Made by a program: the position numbers and the translations under genes
Notes under the pieces: model-generated
The model's database searches: none
Seen by the model: only the letters and a program-made list of their open reading frames with translations
What the model was told of the DNA's origin: nothing
In this document: positions 17,074 to 24,782 of the stretch, one piece after another
How the letters are laid out: every line of letters starts with the position of its first letter
Numbering within the stretch: the stretch's first letter is position 1
NCBI GenBank assembly: GCA_001796515.1
Contig: MGMS01000008.1
Location: forward strand, 1 to 35,810
DNA: 35,810 bases
Direction: 5' to 3'
Source of the DNA: Chloroflexi bacterium RBG_13_51_36
GTDB lineage: Bacteria; Chloroflexota; Dehalococcoidia; GIF9; AB-539-J10

Positions 17074-18216
17074 ATGGATTTTGAGCTTACCGAAGACCAG
17101 AAGATGTTCCAGGCTATGGTGCGGGATTTCTGCGCCGCCGAAATTGCGCCCCACGCTGCCGAATGGGATGAGGCGGAAGAATTCCCCTATGACGTTATCA
17201 AAAAGATGGCTGCCGCCGGCTTGCATGCCGTGCATTTTCCTGAAGAATATGGAGGAAGCGGAGACGAAGTGACTTTTGCCATAGCCACTGAGGAGATATC
17301 CCGCGCCTGTGCCGGCATAGGCGTCGTGTATCTGGTCAGCCTTGGCCTGGGTATGTATCCCGTCGTCATGCACGGCAGTGAGCAACTGAAAAGGCACTAC
17401 ATCCCCCGTGTCATCAATGGGGCAATCGTGGCTTTTGGCTTGACTGAGGCCATGGCCGGCAGCGATGTCGCGGCTATGGAAACAAAGTACGCCCGGCAGG
17501 GCGATTACTATGTTCTGAATGGCCAGAAGATCTTCATAAGCAATGGCGCTGAAGCTGAGATTGTGACTACCTTTGCCACGAAAGACAAATCGCTGGGCTA
17601 TCGCGGCATCAGTGCCTTTGTGGTGGACAAAGGGACTAAGGGCTTCTCCGTGGGCAAACTGGAAAGAAAGATGGGACTGCACCCTGCTTCGGTAGCGGAG
17701 CTTATCTTCGATGACTGCAAAATACCTGCGGCTAATATGCTGGGCGAGGAAGGAAAAGGCTTCAGGGTAGCCCTGGAAGGTATAGACGCCAGCAGGGTCA
17801 GCATAGCTGCCCAGGCACTGGGTATTGCTCAAGCCGCTTATGATGCGGCCGTGGCTTATGCCAAGGAAAGAAAACAGTTTGGTGCCGAACTGGCTCGACT
17901 TCAGGCAATCCAGTGGATGATTGCCGATATGGCCACTGAAATAGACGCGGCCCGGCTGCTAATCTACAGGGCTGCCTGGTTGACCAAGAAAGAGGGACAC
18001 GCTCCTCCTAAGGAAGCGGCAATGGCCAAGCTTTATGCCTCCGAGGCAGCTCACAGGGTTTGCCACAAAGCGGTCCAGATATTCGGCGGCTATGGCTACA
18101 CCAAAGACTTCGCTGTGGAACGCTACTACCGTGACCAGAGAATAACTGAGATTTACGAAGGAACCTCGGAGATGCAGAGGTGGACGATTGCCCGACAAGT
18201 ATTGGGTATGAAGTAA
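17074..18216 (+). CDS. Acyl-CoA dehydrogenase (short-chain type)
   Basis: 380 residues, a complete FAD-dependent acyl-CoA dehydrogenase that forms the alpha,beta double bond of an acyl-CoA. Motifs are GLTEAMAGSD (122-131), FISNG near 154, KMGLHPASVAELIFDDC (199-215), and RKQFG near 266 and IFGGYGYTKDFAVERYYRD (336 on). The catalytic base Glu362 is in EIYEGTSEMQR, its position in short-chain/butyryl-CoA dehydrogenases. AAAGGAGTT precedes ATG. It lies 12 bases ahead of the mutase large subunit, so the pair probably works on the same short branched or straight C4 acyl-CoA. The electron acceptor (ETF) genes are not in the window. Confidence 0.94.
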   Translation: MDFELTEDQKMFQAMVRDFCAAEIAPHAAEWDEAEEFPYDVIKKMAAAGLHAVHFPEEYGGSGDEVTFAIATEEISRACAGIGVVYLVSLGLGMYPVVMHGSEQLKRHYIPRVINGAIVAFGLTEAMAGSDVAAMETKYARQGDYYVLNGQKIFISNGAEAEIVTTFATKDKSLGYRGISAFVVDKGTKGFSVGKLERKMGLHPASVAELIFDDCKIPAANMLGEEGKGFRVALEGIDASRVSIAAQALGIAQAAYDAAVAYAKERKQFGAELARLQAIQWMIADMATEIDAARLLIYRAAWLTKKEGHAPPKEAAMAKLYASEAAHRVCHKAVQIFGGYGYTKDFAVERYYRDQRITEIYEGTSEMQRWTIARQVLGMK

Positions 18217-18228
18217 AAGGCGCTGATC

Positions 18229-19908
18229 ATGTTTAGCGACAAAACCCTGCGAGAAGCGGAAGAAGGCCAGAAAGGATGGGAGAAGGAGGTCGCCAAGGCC
18301 GGAAGGCAAAAGGCTGAGAAGGGAAGAAGGTTTTCCACCGTCTCCGACCTGGAGATAAAGTCAATCTATACCCCGGAAGATATCAAGGACCTGGATTTTT
18401 CTAAGGATATCGGCTATCCCGGCGTTTTCCCCTTCACCAGAGGTTGTCAACCCACAATGTATCGGGGGAGGGAATGGACCTTTCGTATGTTTTCCGGGAT
18501 GGGTAGTGCCGAGGATACTAACAAGAGATGGCACCACTTGCTCAAGGAAGGCGAGACTGGGCTGAGCACCGCCTTCGACTTCCCTACCTTGATGGGATAC
18601 GATAGCGATTCGCCCCGGGCTAGGGGTGAGTGCGGGAAATGCGGCGTGGCCATTGACACGCTGAGAGATTTCGAGATTCTGACTCATCGGATTCCCCTGG
18701 ACAGCGTCACTACTTCGATGACCATAAATCCCCCTGCCTCCATACTCTGGGCCATGTATCTGGCTGTTGCCGAAAAAGCAGGAGTAGGTTGGGACAAAAT
18801 CGGGGGCACGATTCAAAACGATATGCTCAAGGAGTTCATTGCCCAGAAGACATTCATGCTGCCGCCGGAGCCGTCCATCAGGCTGATAAGCGATACCGTC
18901 GAGTTCGGTACCCAGCATGTTCCCCTGTGGAATACTATAAGCATCAGCGGCTATCACATCCGGGAGGCAGGCTCCACTGCCATCCAGGAATTGGCTTTCA
19001 CACTGGCCGATGGGATAGCCTACGTCCGGGACGTCATGGACAGAAAGAAGCTGGATGTCGATTCCTTTGCTCCTCGTCTTTCCTTCTTCTTCAATTCTCA
19101 CCTCGATTTCTTCGAAGAGATTGCTAAGTTCAGGGCAGCCAGAAGGATGTGGGCCCACATTATGAGGGACAGGTTCAAAGCTAAGAATCCGCGCTCCTGG
19201 TGGATGCGGTTCCATACTCAAACGGCAGGTTGTTCTCTGACCGCCCAGCAGCCCTACAATAATATTGTAAGGACCACCACTCAGGCGCTGGCCGCCGTCA
19301 TGGGCGGGACACAGTCCCTACACACTAATGCACTGGATGAGACCCTGGCTTTGCCCTCTGAATTTGCTGCTACCATTGCTTTGCGCACCCAGCAAATCCT
19401 CGCCGATGAAACAGGCATCACCAACACCATAGACCCGCTGGCCGGCTCTTATTTTGTGGAGTCTTTGACCAAACTGATGGAGGAAAAGGCCTGGGAATAC
19501 ATCAATAAGATAGACGACATGGGAGGCATCCTTGCTGCTATTGATAAAGGTTTTCCGCAGATGGAGATTGCCGATTCTGCCTATCATTATCAGCGGCAGG
19601 TAGATAAAGGCGAGAAGGTCGTGGTGGGCGTGAATAAATATGTTGTTAAAGAGAAGGCTCCTCCAGAGATACTGAAAATAGATGAAGCGGTCGAGGAAAA
19701 GCAGATTGCCAGGCTGCAGAAAGTGAAGAAGGAGAGGGATAATCGTAAGGTGGCTCAAATCTTGAACGACCTCCGTGCTGCTTCCAGGACGGACAAGAAC
19801 TTGATGCCCTATGTGATAGAGGCAGTAAGGGAATACGCTACTGAGCAGGAAATCTGCGATGTCTGGAGAGAAGTCTTCGGCGAATACCGCGACCCCGGCT
19901 TCTATTAG
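18229..19908 (+). CDS. B12-dependent acyl-CoA mutase, large (substrate-binding) subunit; isobutyryl-CoA mutase-like
   Basis: 559 residues containing only the TIM-barrel substrate domain, as in IcmA or HcmA (about 560 residues). Full methylmalonyl-CoA mutase chains carry the B12 domain as well. Signatures are [34 protein letters not shown], and [11 protein letters not shown]. The two positions that set substrate choice differ from methylmalonyl-CoA mutase. The Tyr of RQYAGF (Y89) is Phe88 here (RMFSGMG), and the Arg that binds the carboxylate (R207) is Gln206 (FIAQKTF). F and Q are the isobutyryl-CoA mutase pair. The Asp that marks 2-hydroxyisobutyryl-CoA mutase is Ala115. So n-butyryl-CoA/isobutyryl-CoA rearrangement is the best guess. 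Automated tools will probably call it methylmalonyl-CoA mutase. Confidence 0.92.
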   Translation: MFSDKTLREAEEGQKGWEKEVAKAGRQKAEKGRRFSTVSDLEIKSIYTPEDIKDLDFSKDIGYPGVFPFTRGCQPTMYRGREWTFRMFSGMGSAEDTNKRWHHLLKEGETGLSTAFDFPTLMGYDSDSPRARGECGKCGVAIDTLRDFEILTHRIPLDSVTTSMTINPPASILWAMYLAVAEKAGVGWDKIGGTIQNDMLKEFIAQKTFMLPPEPSIRLISDTVEFGTQHVPLWNTISISGYHIREAGSTAIQELAFTLADGIAYVRDVMDRKKLDVDSFAPRLSFFFNSHLDFFEEIAKFRAARRMWAHIMRDRFKAKNPRSWWMRFHTQTAGCSLTAQQPYNNIVRTTTQALAAVMGGTQSLHTNALDETLALPSEFAATIALRTQQILADETGITNTIDPLAGSYFVESLTKLMEEKAWEYINKIDDMGGILAAIDKGFPQMEIADSAYHYQRQVDKGEKVVVGVNKYVVKEKAPPEILKIDEAVEEKQIARLQKVKKERDNRKVAQILNDLRAASRTDKNLMPYVIEAVREYATEQEICDVWREVFGEYRDPGFY

Positions 19909-19918
19909 ACTCCACTCT

Positions 19919-19946
19919 TCGAATCCCCCTCTTAAGATAAGAGGGG
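19919..19946. repeat. Intergenic hairpin repeat, copy 2
   Basis: GAATCCCCCTCTTAAGATAAGAGGGG (19921-19946), followed by TCAGGGGAGTTACGAAG. It is the near-identical partner of the hairpin at 16621 and sits between the two mutase subunit genes, where it may lower expression of the second gene or protect mRNA ends. Confidence 0.7.
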
Positions 19947-19995
19947 TCAGGGGAGTTACGAAGCCTGGAAGGAGCTATCTAAAGGAAAAGACAAT

Positions 19996-20406
19996 ATGAC
20001 GAATTCAGGAAGAAGGATACGAATTCTAGTAGCCAAACCCGGCCTGGATGGGCATGACCGCGGGGCCAGGGTTATAGCCCGGGCTTTCCGGGACGCCGGG
20101 TTCGAGGTGGTATATACCGGCTTGCATCAGACGCCGGAGCAAATCGTCGCTGCGGCATTACAGGAGGATGTTGACCTCATCGGGCTCAGCGTTCTCTCCG
20201 GGGCTCATATGTACTTATTTAAGCGGGTGCTCGAGTTGCTCAAAGCCAGCAAAGCGGATGATGTGATGGTCATCGGCGGAGGCATCATTCCTGAAGAAGA
20301 CGTTCCCAAACTCAAGAAACTAGGAATCAAGGAGATATTCCTACCCGGCGCCTCTCTCGATATTATTGTAGGCTGGGTAAAAGATAACGTAAAGCCACGT
20401 TGCTGA
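19996..20406 (+). CDS. B12-binding subunit of acyl-CoA mutase
   Basis: 136 residues, exactly the size of the small subunits IcmB and HcmB. It is a Rossmann-like cobalamin domain. The lower axial ligand is His20 in D18-G-H20-D-R-G23 (the DxHxxG motif). GLSVLSGAH and [12 protein letters not shown] complete the B12 signature SxL-GG. It works with the large subunit encoded 87 bases upstream; the gap holds a hairpin repeat. ATG is preceded by AAGGAAAAG. Its length and separate gene support an isobutyryl-CoA-mutase-type enzyme. No meaB/G-protein chaperone gene is in the window. Confidence 0.95.
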   Translation: MTNSGRRIRILVAKPGLDGHDRGARVIARAFRDAGFEVVYTGLHQTPEQIVAAALQEDVDLIGLSVLSGAHMYLFKRVLELLKASKADDVMVIGGGIIPEEDVPKLKKLGIKEIFLPGASLDIIVGWVKDNVKPRC

Positions 20407-20506
20407 AGCTAGCCTCACGGCGCCTCCCTTTTTCTCCCTGGCTTACCGCTGATTGAGACAAGTGTGTGCTGGGCTGTCGTGAGGTACTCTGATAGCTGGG
20501 CAAGAA

Positions 20507-21400
20507 CTACCTTACTGCTTTGGGCGGCAGAGACACTTTCATTACCCATAACCCTCTAGTTACCACCTGTGGCACCGGCAACGGTGCTGAACCGCACCCG
20601 CAAGCAAGAGCAGGGTCAAAATTGACTGCCCAGGGCGGTATTGTACTTTTATCGTTTGGGTCTATTTGTTTAGCTTTGCCCGGGCTGGGGAATTCAGAAG
20701 GCTCGAATCTCATATGCAGGCTGCCCGATATCTCAGTAAAGCGTTTGTTGAATTTACACCAAATCCACCTCTTCCTTAGTTTTGGCCATAGATAACTTAT
20801 GTAGTGGAAGTGGCAACCGTATTTCCAGTGATTGGTGCTCGGTGGTTCAATGTCCTGGTGGCTGAAATAAAGGCAATGCCAATCTGCGCCGCGTTCGAAC
20901 AAGTGTGCATGGATATATCTGCGTTCCAACAGGATGGAGTGAGTCTTTGTCAAAAATCTCTTTGGATTTCCCGCTTTCATTTCATCCCTGTCGACCCGTG
21001 ACACTGTTAAATGCTCAGGTACATACTGCTTGAACCTGGAACGGTGCGTGAAGTGGATTTGGGAGCAGTTATGGATCAGCAGGAACAAATCGTACTCCGA
21101 AAGCACAATACTTCGACAATACTGTTCGACTTCAGCTTTCTTGGTTATTAAGAACAGTCTTTTAAGTTTATCGGGAACTCCTATCTGATTCACTTTGTCA
21201 TGGTATTCTGCCCTTCTCTGTTCTGCGGTGCTCTTAACTTTGGCCTTAATTGCTGGAGTGATCGACCTGCCCTTTGCCCGTAGTTGTTCAAGTTGCATAT
21301 CTACATCCATCTGAAGAAGGCCTTCTTGGTCACAGGCACAATAGAGTGCTCCCGAGCTAGTCAAAGGCGAACCGAATCTAGTGACGTGTCTATTTCTCAT
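20507..21400 (-). CDS. Conserved-looking hypothetical protein, His/Tyr/Trp-rich
   Basis: 297 residues, function unknown. Residues about 30-100 are helical and charged (QLEQLRAKGRSITPAIKAKV, QRRAEYHDKV). The middle is rich in aromatic residues and histidine: ADWHCLYFSHQDIEP, WKYGCHFHYISYLWP, RKRWIWCKFNKRF. The spaced His/Cys residues could bind metal. I recall similar HxHYxSxLW blocks in uncharacterised bacterial proteins, but no function. No signal or membrane segment is visible. The start ATG has GGGAAAG upstream. It follows the membrane protein gene (21520-22203) on the same strand, 119 bases apart. Confidence 0.65.
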   Translation of the reverse strand: MRNRHVTRFGSPLTSSGALYCACDQEGLLQMDVDMQLEQLRAKGRSITPAIKAKVKSTAEQRRAEYHDKVNQIGVPDKLKRLFLITKKAEVEQYCRSIVLSEYDLFLLIHNCSQIHFTHRSRFKQYVPEHLTVSRVDRDEMKAGNPKRFLTKTHSILLERRYIHAHLFERGADWHCLYFSHQDIEPPSTNHWKYGCHFHYISYLWPKLRKRWIWCKFNKRFTEISGSLHMRFEPSEFPSPGKAKQIDPNDKSTIPPWAVNFDPALACGCGSAPLPVPQVVTRGLWVMKVSLPPKAVR

Positions 21401-21480
21401 TCATGCTTTCCCGCGATGCTGTTAGCTCATAATAATACCCCACATTGGGTTCTTCTCGATGGACTGGTCCTTCTCCCCTC

Positions 21481-21510
21481 CCCCTATTGGAGTCATGATA
21501 CGAATAGGGG
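21481..21510. terminator. Hairpin between two minus-strand genes
   Basis: CCCCTATT (21481-21488) and AATAGGGG (21503-21510) form an 8-bp stem with a 14-base loop just past the end of the membrane protein gene. There is no T-run on the minus strand, so it is a weak or rho-assisted terminator at best. Confidence 0.35.
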
Positions 21511-21519
21511 TTGATACGG

Positions 21520-22203
21520 TTACCCTTTTTTTAAGCGAACATAGACTCTTATCCCTACCCCAACAAGAAGGCTGAAGATAGTAATAGCCAATGGTGGCAC
21601 CCAGCGTAGTGGCAGGCAGAAATAATGAAGGGAGATAATATAAGAACAATCAAAGAAGATAATTGAACAAATTATCGTCCAAACAAAGGCAATCAAAATG
21701 GGTGTTAACCAGGTATGGGGAGCTACATCCATGTAACCCGCGGTTTTAGTTTCTGAAAACGGGTGCTCAAGAGTTGCTCTGAATATGAAAGCAACCGTAT
21801 TAAGATAAACTAACGGGAAGTATTTAATCCCAAATCTATGTTGCGGAACAAGTCTATCTGAAACATGAGAGTCAAAACCTGGCAATGTATTGATACTCCC
21901 TGAACTGATAACCTTTCTCAGGAACAATCCCATATCATGGATTATTTTTGTATTCATGAAGTTTATTATGGAGAAAAGATAGGAAAGCGAAAAACCAAGT
22001 GTACCAATTACTAGAGCAATCACAGAATATTTGTCAGACAAGTCCCCTGTGAACCTATTTGATAGTACTATAGTCACAAAAGCTATCATGAGAAACGATG
22101 TCATTAATAGGAAATAGTTGAACCTTTGAAATAATAGAGAAACACTGTGATTGATTTGCTCTTGTATGTGTTTGCGGTATGAATCCCAGCTATTGTCCAC
22201 CAC
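21520..22203 (-). CDS. Integral membrane protein, unknown function
   Basis: About 227 residues from GTG 22203 (a second GTG at 22200 is equally possible; GGGGA lies upstream). The frame stays open to 22476, but that extension runs antisense through the promoter repeat at 22216-22310 and the small gene at 22326, so I reject it. The protein starts with an amphipathic part (SWDSYRKHIQEQINHS, LLFQRFNYFLL) and then has about four hydrophobic segments, including MTSFLMIAFVTIVL, VIALVIGTLGFSLSYLFSI, LTPILIAFVWTIICSIIFF and PLAITIFSLLVGVGI. The family is not recognised. The arrangement is common among small phage-defence or stress membrane proteins, but nothing here proves that. Confidence 0.6.
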   Translation of the reverse strand: MVDNSWDSYRKHIQEQINHSVSLLFQRFNYFLLMTSFLMIAFVTIVLSNRFTGDLSDKYSVIALVIGTLGFSLSYLFSIINFMNTKIIHDMGLFLRKVISSGSINTLPGFDSHVSDRLVPQHRFGIKYFPLVYLNTVAFIFRATLEHPFSETKTAGYMDVAPHTWLTPILIAFVWTIICSIIFFDCSYIISLHYFCLPLRWVPPLAITIFSLLVGVGIRVYVRLKKG

Positions 22204-22215
22204 AGTGATTCTATT

Positions 22216-22310
22216 CCCCGCAGTAGTGGGTGTCAATTGCAGTCCCTTCCTTTGCTCTATTTGTTCATATCTTCCATTAGCGGTTCGCCAAGGATATAAT
22301 AATGGAACCA
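22216..22310 (+). repeat. Promoter-bearing repeat R1
   Basis: First of four related intergenic segments. Shared blocks are CCCGCAGTAGTGGGTGTCAATTGC, CCTTTGCTCTATTTGTTCATATCTTC and a terminal TATAAT (22295-22300). R1 lies just before the AAGGAGGT site of the 43-residue gene. The GGG/CCC pairing around GTAGTA could form a small hairpin. Confidence 0.7.
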
Positions 22311-22325
22311 GAAGGAGGTACAGAA

Positions 22326-22457
22326 ATGCCGGATAGACGAGCAGGCGGAAGTATCCCTCATGTAGGCAAGCAACCTCGTTCTCGAACCAAGAGTGGAAAG
22401 TGGCGAAGGAAGAGAAGTGATGCTGGTAAGAAAAGACCTGCACAAAGCTGGTGGTAG
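22326..22457 (+). CDS. 43-residue strongly basic protein
   Basis: ATG at 22326 follows a perfect AAGGAGGT with a good spacing and an upstream TATAAT (repeat R1). The frame encodes 43 residues, ending in TAG 22455-22457. The protein is full of Arg/Lys (RSRTKSGKWRRKRSDAGKKR) and ends QSWW. It has no hydrophobic segment. It is likely to bind nucleic acid or acidic protein. The family is unknown. It is the first gene of the HNH cluster, 85 bases before the next gene, and shares the very basic character of the tails of its neighbours. Confidence 0.6.
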   Translation: MPDRRAGGSIPHVGKQPRSRTKSGKWRRKRSDAGKKRPAQSWW

Positions 22458-22542
22458 GGAACGGGATACTTCCCACGAGCTAAACTCTGTCATACCTGCC
22501 TGATTGCTTCTTACACTATTAAGAAGGGAGGATAATTGAGAT

Positions 22543-22962
22543 ATGGACAGAATAGAATTCAGCATAGTAACAAAAAGAATTGAGTGGCTTAGTGCGGGAG
22601 GTGAAAGTGGAAAGAACACTCTCCTGAAATATGTTAAGGACAAGAAAGTCCCCGCTAGAATGCCTCGTTCCAGATGTCGGGTATGCAAGATACCCTTAAC
22701 TTGGGGCAGTGGGACTTATAATTTTGACCATAGGGACAATAACTCAGCCAATATTAGCCAAAAGAACTGTTTCCTAGTCTGCAGAAATTGTCATGGCAAA
22801 GCCACGAAGATAAGGGTAGTTAGGGAACGAGAGCCCTGGTTTGGTTCGGTAATCGGCTACAGAACTCAAAAGCTCAAAGTTGGATATAAGAAAACTGCAA
22901 GGAAGCCCGCAAGGAAAACTGCCAAGAAGCCAGCAAGCAAAACTGCTCGAAGAAAGCGCTAG
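22543..22962 (+). CDS. HNH/treble-clef protein with histone-H1-like C-terminal tail
   Basis: 139 residues. Residues 45-84 form a zinc treble clef: C45-x2-C48, then the YNFDHRDNN block (D62-H63, N66-N67), then N75-C76 and C80-x2-C83-H84 (LVCRNCHGKAT). This is the HNH endonuclease architecture, with two CxxC knuckles around a His-metal finger. Residues 116-139 are three 8-residue basic units starting KKTARKPA, the Lys/Ala/Pro/Thr style of histone H1 and bacterial H1-like proteins. GGGAGG lies 12 bases before ATG. The final His of the HNH triad is plausible (H84), but catalytic activity is not proven. It is the second gene of a four- or five-gene run on the plus strand. Confidence 0.75.
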   Translation: MDRIEFSIVTKRIEWLSAGGESGKNTLLKYVKDKKVPARMPRSRCRVCKIPLTWGSGTYNFDHRDNNSANISQKNCFLVCRNCHGKATKIRVVREREPWFGSVIGYRTQKLKVGYKKTARKPARKTAKKPASKTARRKR

Positions 22963-23009
22963 CCCAGCCAGCGGATTTGGAGAATTGGCTCTTGCACAGG
23001 GAGGTGCAA

Positions 23010-23198
23010 ATGTTTGGACGAATAAAAAAAGGTGAATATGTAGTAGGGTTGAGAGCAATAGGTGTAGGCGAGTGGACTTTTCGTAGGGGTCCAGCCATTG
23101 TGCGAGGAATCTATAAGGGAAAAATGCGGGACTCCTATATGGTGCAGACGAGAAGAGGGAAAATCTGGCTCTGTTCTGAGATTAAAAAGTTGCACTGA
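23010..23198 (+). CDS. 62-residue basic protein, unknown
   Basis: ATG 23010 is chosen because GGGAGGT (22999-23005) stands just before it; the frame is open upstream to 22977 without a ribosome site. The sequence is short, basic and beta-rich (EYVVGLRAIG, WTFRRGPAIVRGIYKGK, YMVQTRRGKIWLCSEIKKLH), which fits a small SH3- or KOW-like barrel, but that is a guess from pattern only. It lies between the two HNH genes, 47 bases after the first and 25 before the second, so it is probably co-transcribed. Confidence 0.6.
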   Translation: MFGRIKKGEYVVGLRAIGVGEWTFRRGPAIVRGIYKGKMRDSYMVQTRRGKIWLCSEIKKLH

Positions 23199-23223
23199 CC
23201 GATCGTATCAGGGAGGTAGACAT

Positions 23224-23616
23224 ATGCGTTATACGAGAAAGCAGAAGAAGGAAATTGCTGAGTATCAAGGTCAACGACGCAACTATCGTGATGACTGGTC
23301 CGGTAGGATCACAAAGGTTGTGTATCTGTGTAAGATGTGTCACAGCAGCAAAGAATATGACCTAGATGACCTTGAAGTAGACCATATCATTCCAGTCTCT
23401 ATTGGCGGGCCTGAGACACTTGATAACCGACAGTTGCTTTGCCCGAAACACAACAAGAAGAAAGGTACTGCAATCAGGATAAAGGGCAAGCTCATTAGGA
23501 TAAAGCCTCGCACAGTCAAGAAAAAGGGCAGCACGACTAAGAAGAAGCGCACCACGACCAAGAGGAAGGCTACCACAGTTAGGAGGAAGGCCAGCACCGT
23601 TAAGAGAAGAGGATAG
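23224..23616 (+). CDS. HNH endonuclease with 7-residue basic tail repeats
   Basis: 130 residues from ATG 23224, set by GGGAGGT (23211-23217); the open frame reaches back to 23098 but overlaps the preceding gene. The HNH core is complete and canonical: C36-x2-C39, EVDHIIPVSIGG (D53-H54), LDNRQLLC (N68) and C73-x2-H76 (CPKHNKKKG). Residues 95-130 are five 7-residue units of the pattern (R/S/T)T(V/T)(K/R)(K/R)(K/R)(G/R/A), coded by a 21-base tandem repeat. HNH domains cut or nick DNA. The tail should hold the protein on DNA or RNA. It is unrelated in detail to the HNH protein at 22543 but has the same layout. Confidence 0.82.
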   Translation: MRYTRKQKKEIAEYQGQRRNYRDDWSGRITKVVYLCKMCHSSKEYDLDDLEVDHIIPVSIGGPETLDNRQLLCPKHNKKKGTAIRIKGKLIRIKPRTVKKKGSTTKKKRTTTKRKATTVRRKASTVKRRG

Positions 23617-23633
23617 AAGCAGCGAGGGATAAG

Positions 23634-24353
23634 GTGAAGAAGGTAGTAATCCCCATTGTCACAGTTCTTGCGATTGTCGTAGTCGTCGGCTTTGTCCCGC
23701 TTATGAACGTGCCTTATCAAGATACTGAGACTTACTACGAGAATGAGCCTTACGAAGCGACGGAGACCTATTACGAAACGCAGTCATTAACTTACAAGGT
23801 GACGGAATCTTACACGGACACAGAATCGTATCAGGAAAGAAGGCGCATAGTCATCGGAGGGATTGTCTTCCAGGATGAGATAGTGGAGGTATTCTACCCA
23901 ATAGGCTGTGTAACCCTACAAAATAAAGACAGCGTGTCAGGGACATTTGCGGTTCAATTTACCTATTATTCGATGGATAGGAGTAGTGCAGCACAATTAT
24001 GCCATCCTGATTTTGATTTTACCGACTATCTTGCTGCAGAAGACCAAGAGGCTTATCTGGATACGCTAGATTGGGACAGACTAGATTGGGAACAGTTTGT
24101 GTTCTTTGCGGACAAGGATGATGGAGAAGAAGAGCTCATCCTTGAACCAGGTCAGATGGACACAGCCAAGTATAGTGCTCAAGATATTGACATGGATGAA
24201 GATGTGTGGAAATGGGATTACACAATTACTGAAGGCACAAAGGAAGTGGAAGAGGAAAGGACTGTAACCAAGTATAGGCAGGTGGAGAGGGAACGGACTG
24301 TAACTCACTACAAGAAAGGCTCTATCTTTGAGTATCTACGCTCCAGATTTTAG
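23634..24353 (+). CDS. Membrane-anchored acidic protein with YxxTExY repeats
   Basis: 239 residues, start GTG 23634 after GAGGG. Residues 4-24 are a single membrane anchor (VVIPIVTVLAIVVVVGFVPL). Residues 28-70 repeat short units rich in Tyr, Thr and Glu (YQDTETYYE, PYEATETYYE, TESYTDTESYQE). A second such region sits near the C-terminus (EEERTVTKYRQVERERTVTHY), and the two may pair as beta strands. Between them is an acidic domain with two Cys (93 and 123) and many Asp/Glu. Similar proteins occur in Dehalococcoidia and some archaea as I recall; their function is not known. It starts 17 bases after the second HNH gene. Its acidity is the opposite of the basic neighbours. Confidence 0.72.
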   Translation: MKKVVIPIVTVLAIVVVVGFVPLMNVPYQDTETYYENEPYEATETYYETQSLTYKVTESYTDTESYQERRRIVIGGIVFQDEIVEVFYPIGCVTLQNKDSVSGTFAVQFTYYSMDRSSAAQLCHPDFDFTDYLAAEDQEAYLDTLDWDRLDWEQFVFFADKDDGEEELILEPGQMDTAKYSAQDIDMDEDVWKWDYTITEGTKEVEEERTVTKYRQVERERTVTHYKKGSIFEYLRSRF

Positions 24354-24375
24354 CCTTGACCGATAAGGGGATAAA

Positions 24376-24768
24376 ATGAGAAAAGCAGCAGGTATTCTGA
24401 TGACAATCGTTGGTGCATTCTTGCTGATTTTTGCGGCTGCTATCTTGAGTGACTTCCCTGTTGATGATGCTCGCCTTGCTCTTTTGGGGATACTCATTAC
24501 TGTTTCGGCTATATTTGTTATTACTGGTGGAGTCTTCTGCCTTGAAAGGAACTATTGGAGGATATGCTTGGCTTCGGCCTCACTCCTCTTTGTCCTTTCG
24601 GCTTTGGCTCTCTCTTTCTTTGCGGTTCTCTGGTCATACCCTTACCCTGAAGTTCCAGGTGCATTGGTGTATTACCCACCCATATGGCCTCTCCTAATGG
24701 TGGCGGGGATTCCCCCATTGATTTTCGTTTGTCTCAGAAAAAGTGAGTGGTCAGAATCTCAGACTTGA
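24376..24768 (+). CDS. Small membrane protein, MRxAAGI family, copy A
   Basis: 130 residues with four hydrophobic segments: about 5-27, 33-55, 64-88 and 103-122. The N-terminus MRKAAGILM, the centre GGVFCLERNYWRICLASA and the C-terminal LIFVCLRKSEW are shared with the proteins at 26762 and 27939, which makes it a local paralogue family. No known domain is recognised. AGGGGATAAA precedes ATG. It follows the acidic protein by 22 bases, so it may be the last gene of that transcript. The segment after its stop (hairpin plus repeat R2) is also shared with the other two copies. Confidence 0.72.
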   Translation: MRKAAGILMTIVGAFLLIFAAAILSDFPVDDARLALLGILITVSAIFVITGGVFCLERNYWRICLASASLLFVLSALALSFFAVLWSYPYPEVPGALVYYPPIWPLLMVAGIPPLIFVCLRKSEWSESQT

Positions 24769-24782
24769 CTGGATTTCTTCTA

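Noticed and set aside
22204-22476. N-terminal extension of the minus-strand membrane protein to 22476
   Set aside because: It runs antisense through promoter repeat R1 and the 43-residue gene; the GTG pair at 22203/22200 is a better start.
23515-23613. CRISPR or direct-repeat array
   Set aside because: The 21-base repeat is in frame, codes the basic tail of the HNH protein and has no spacers. No CRISPR array was seen anywhere in the window.
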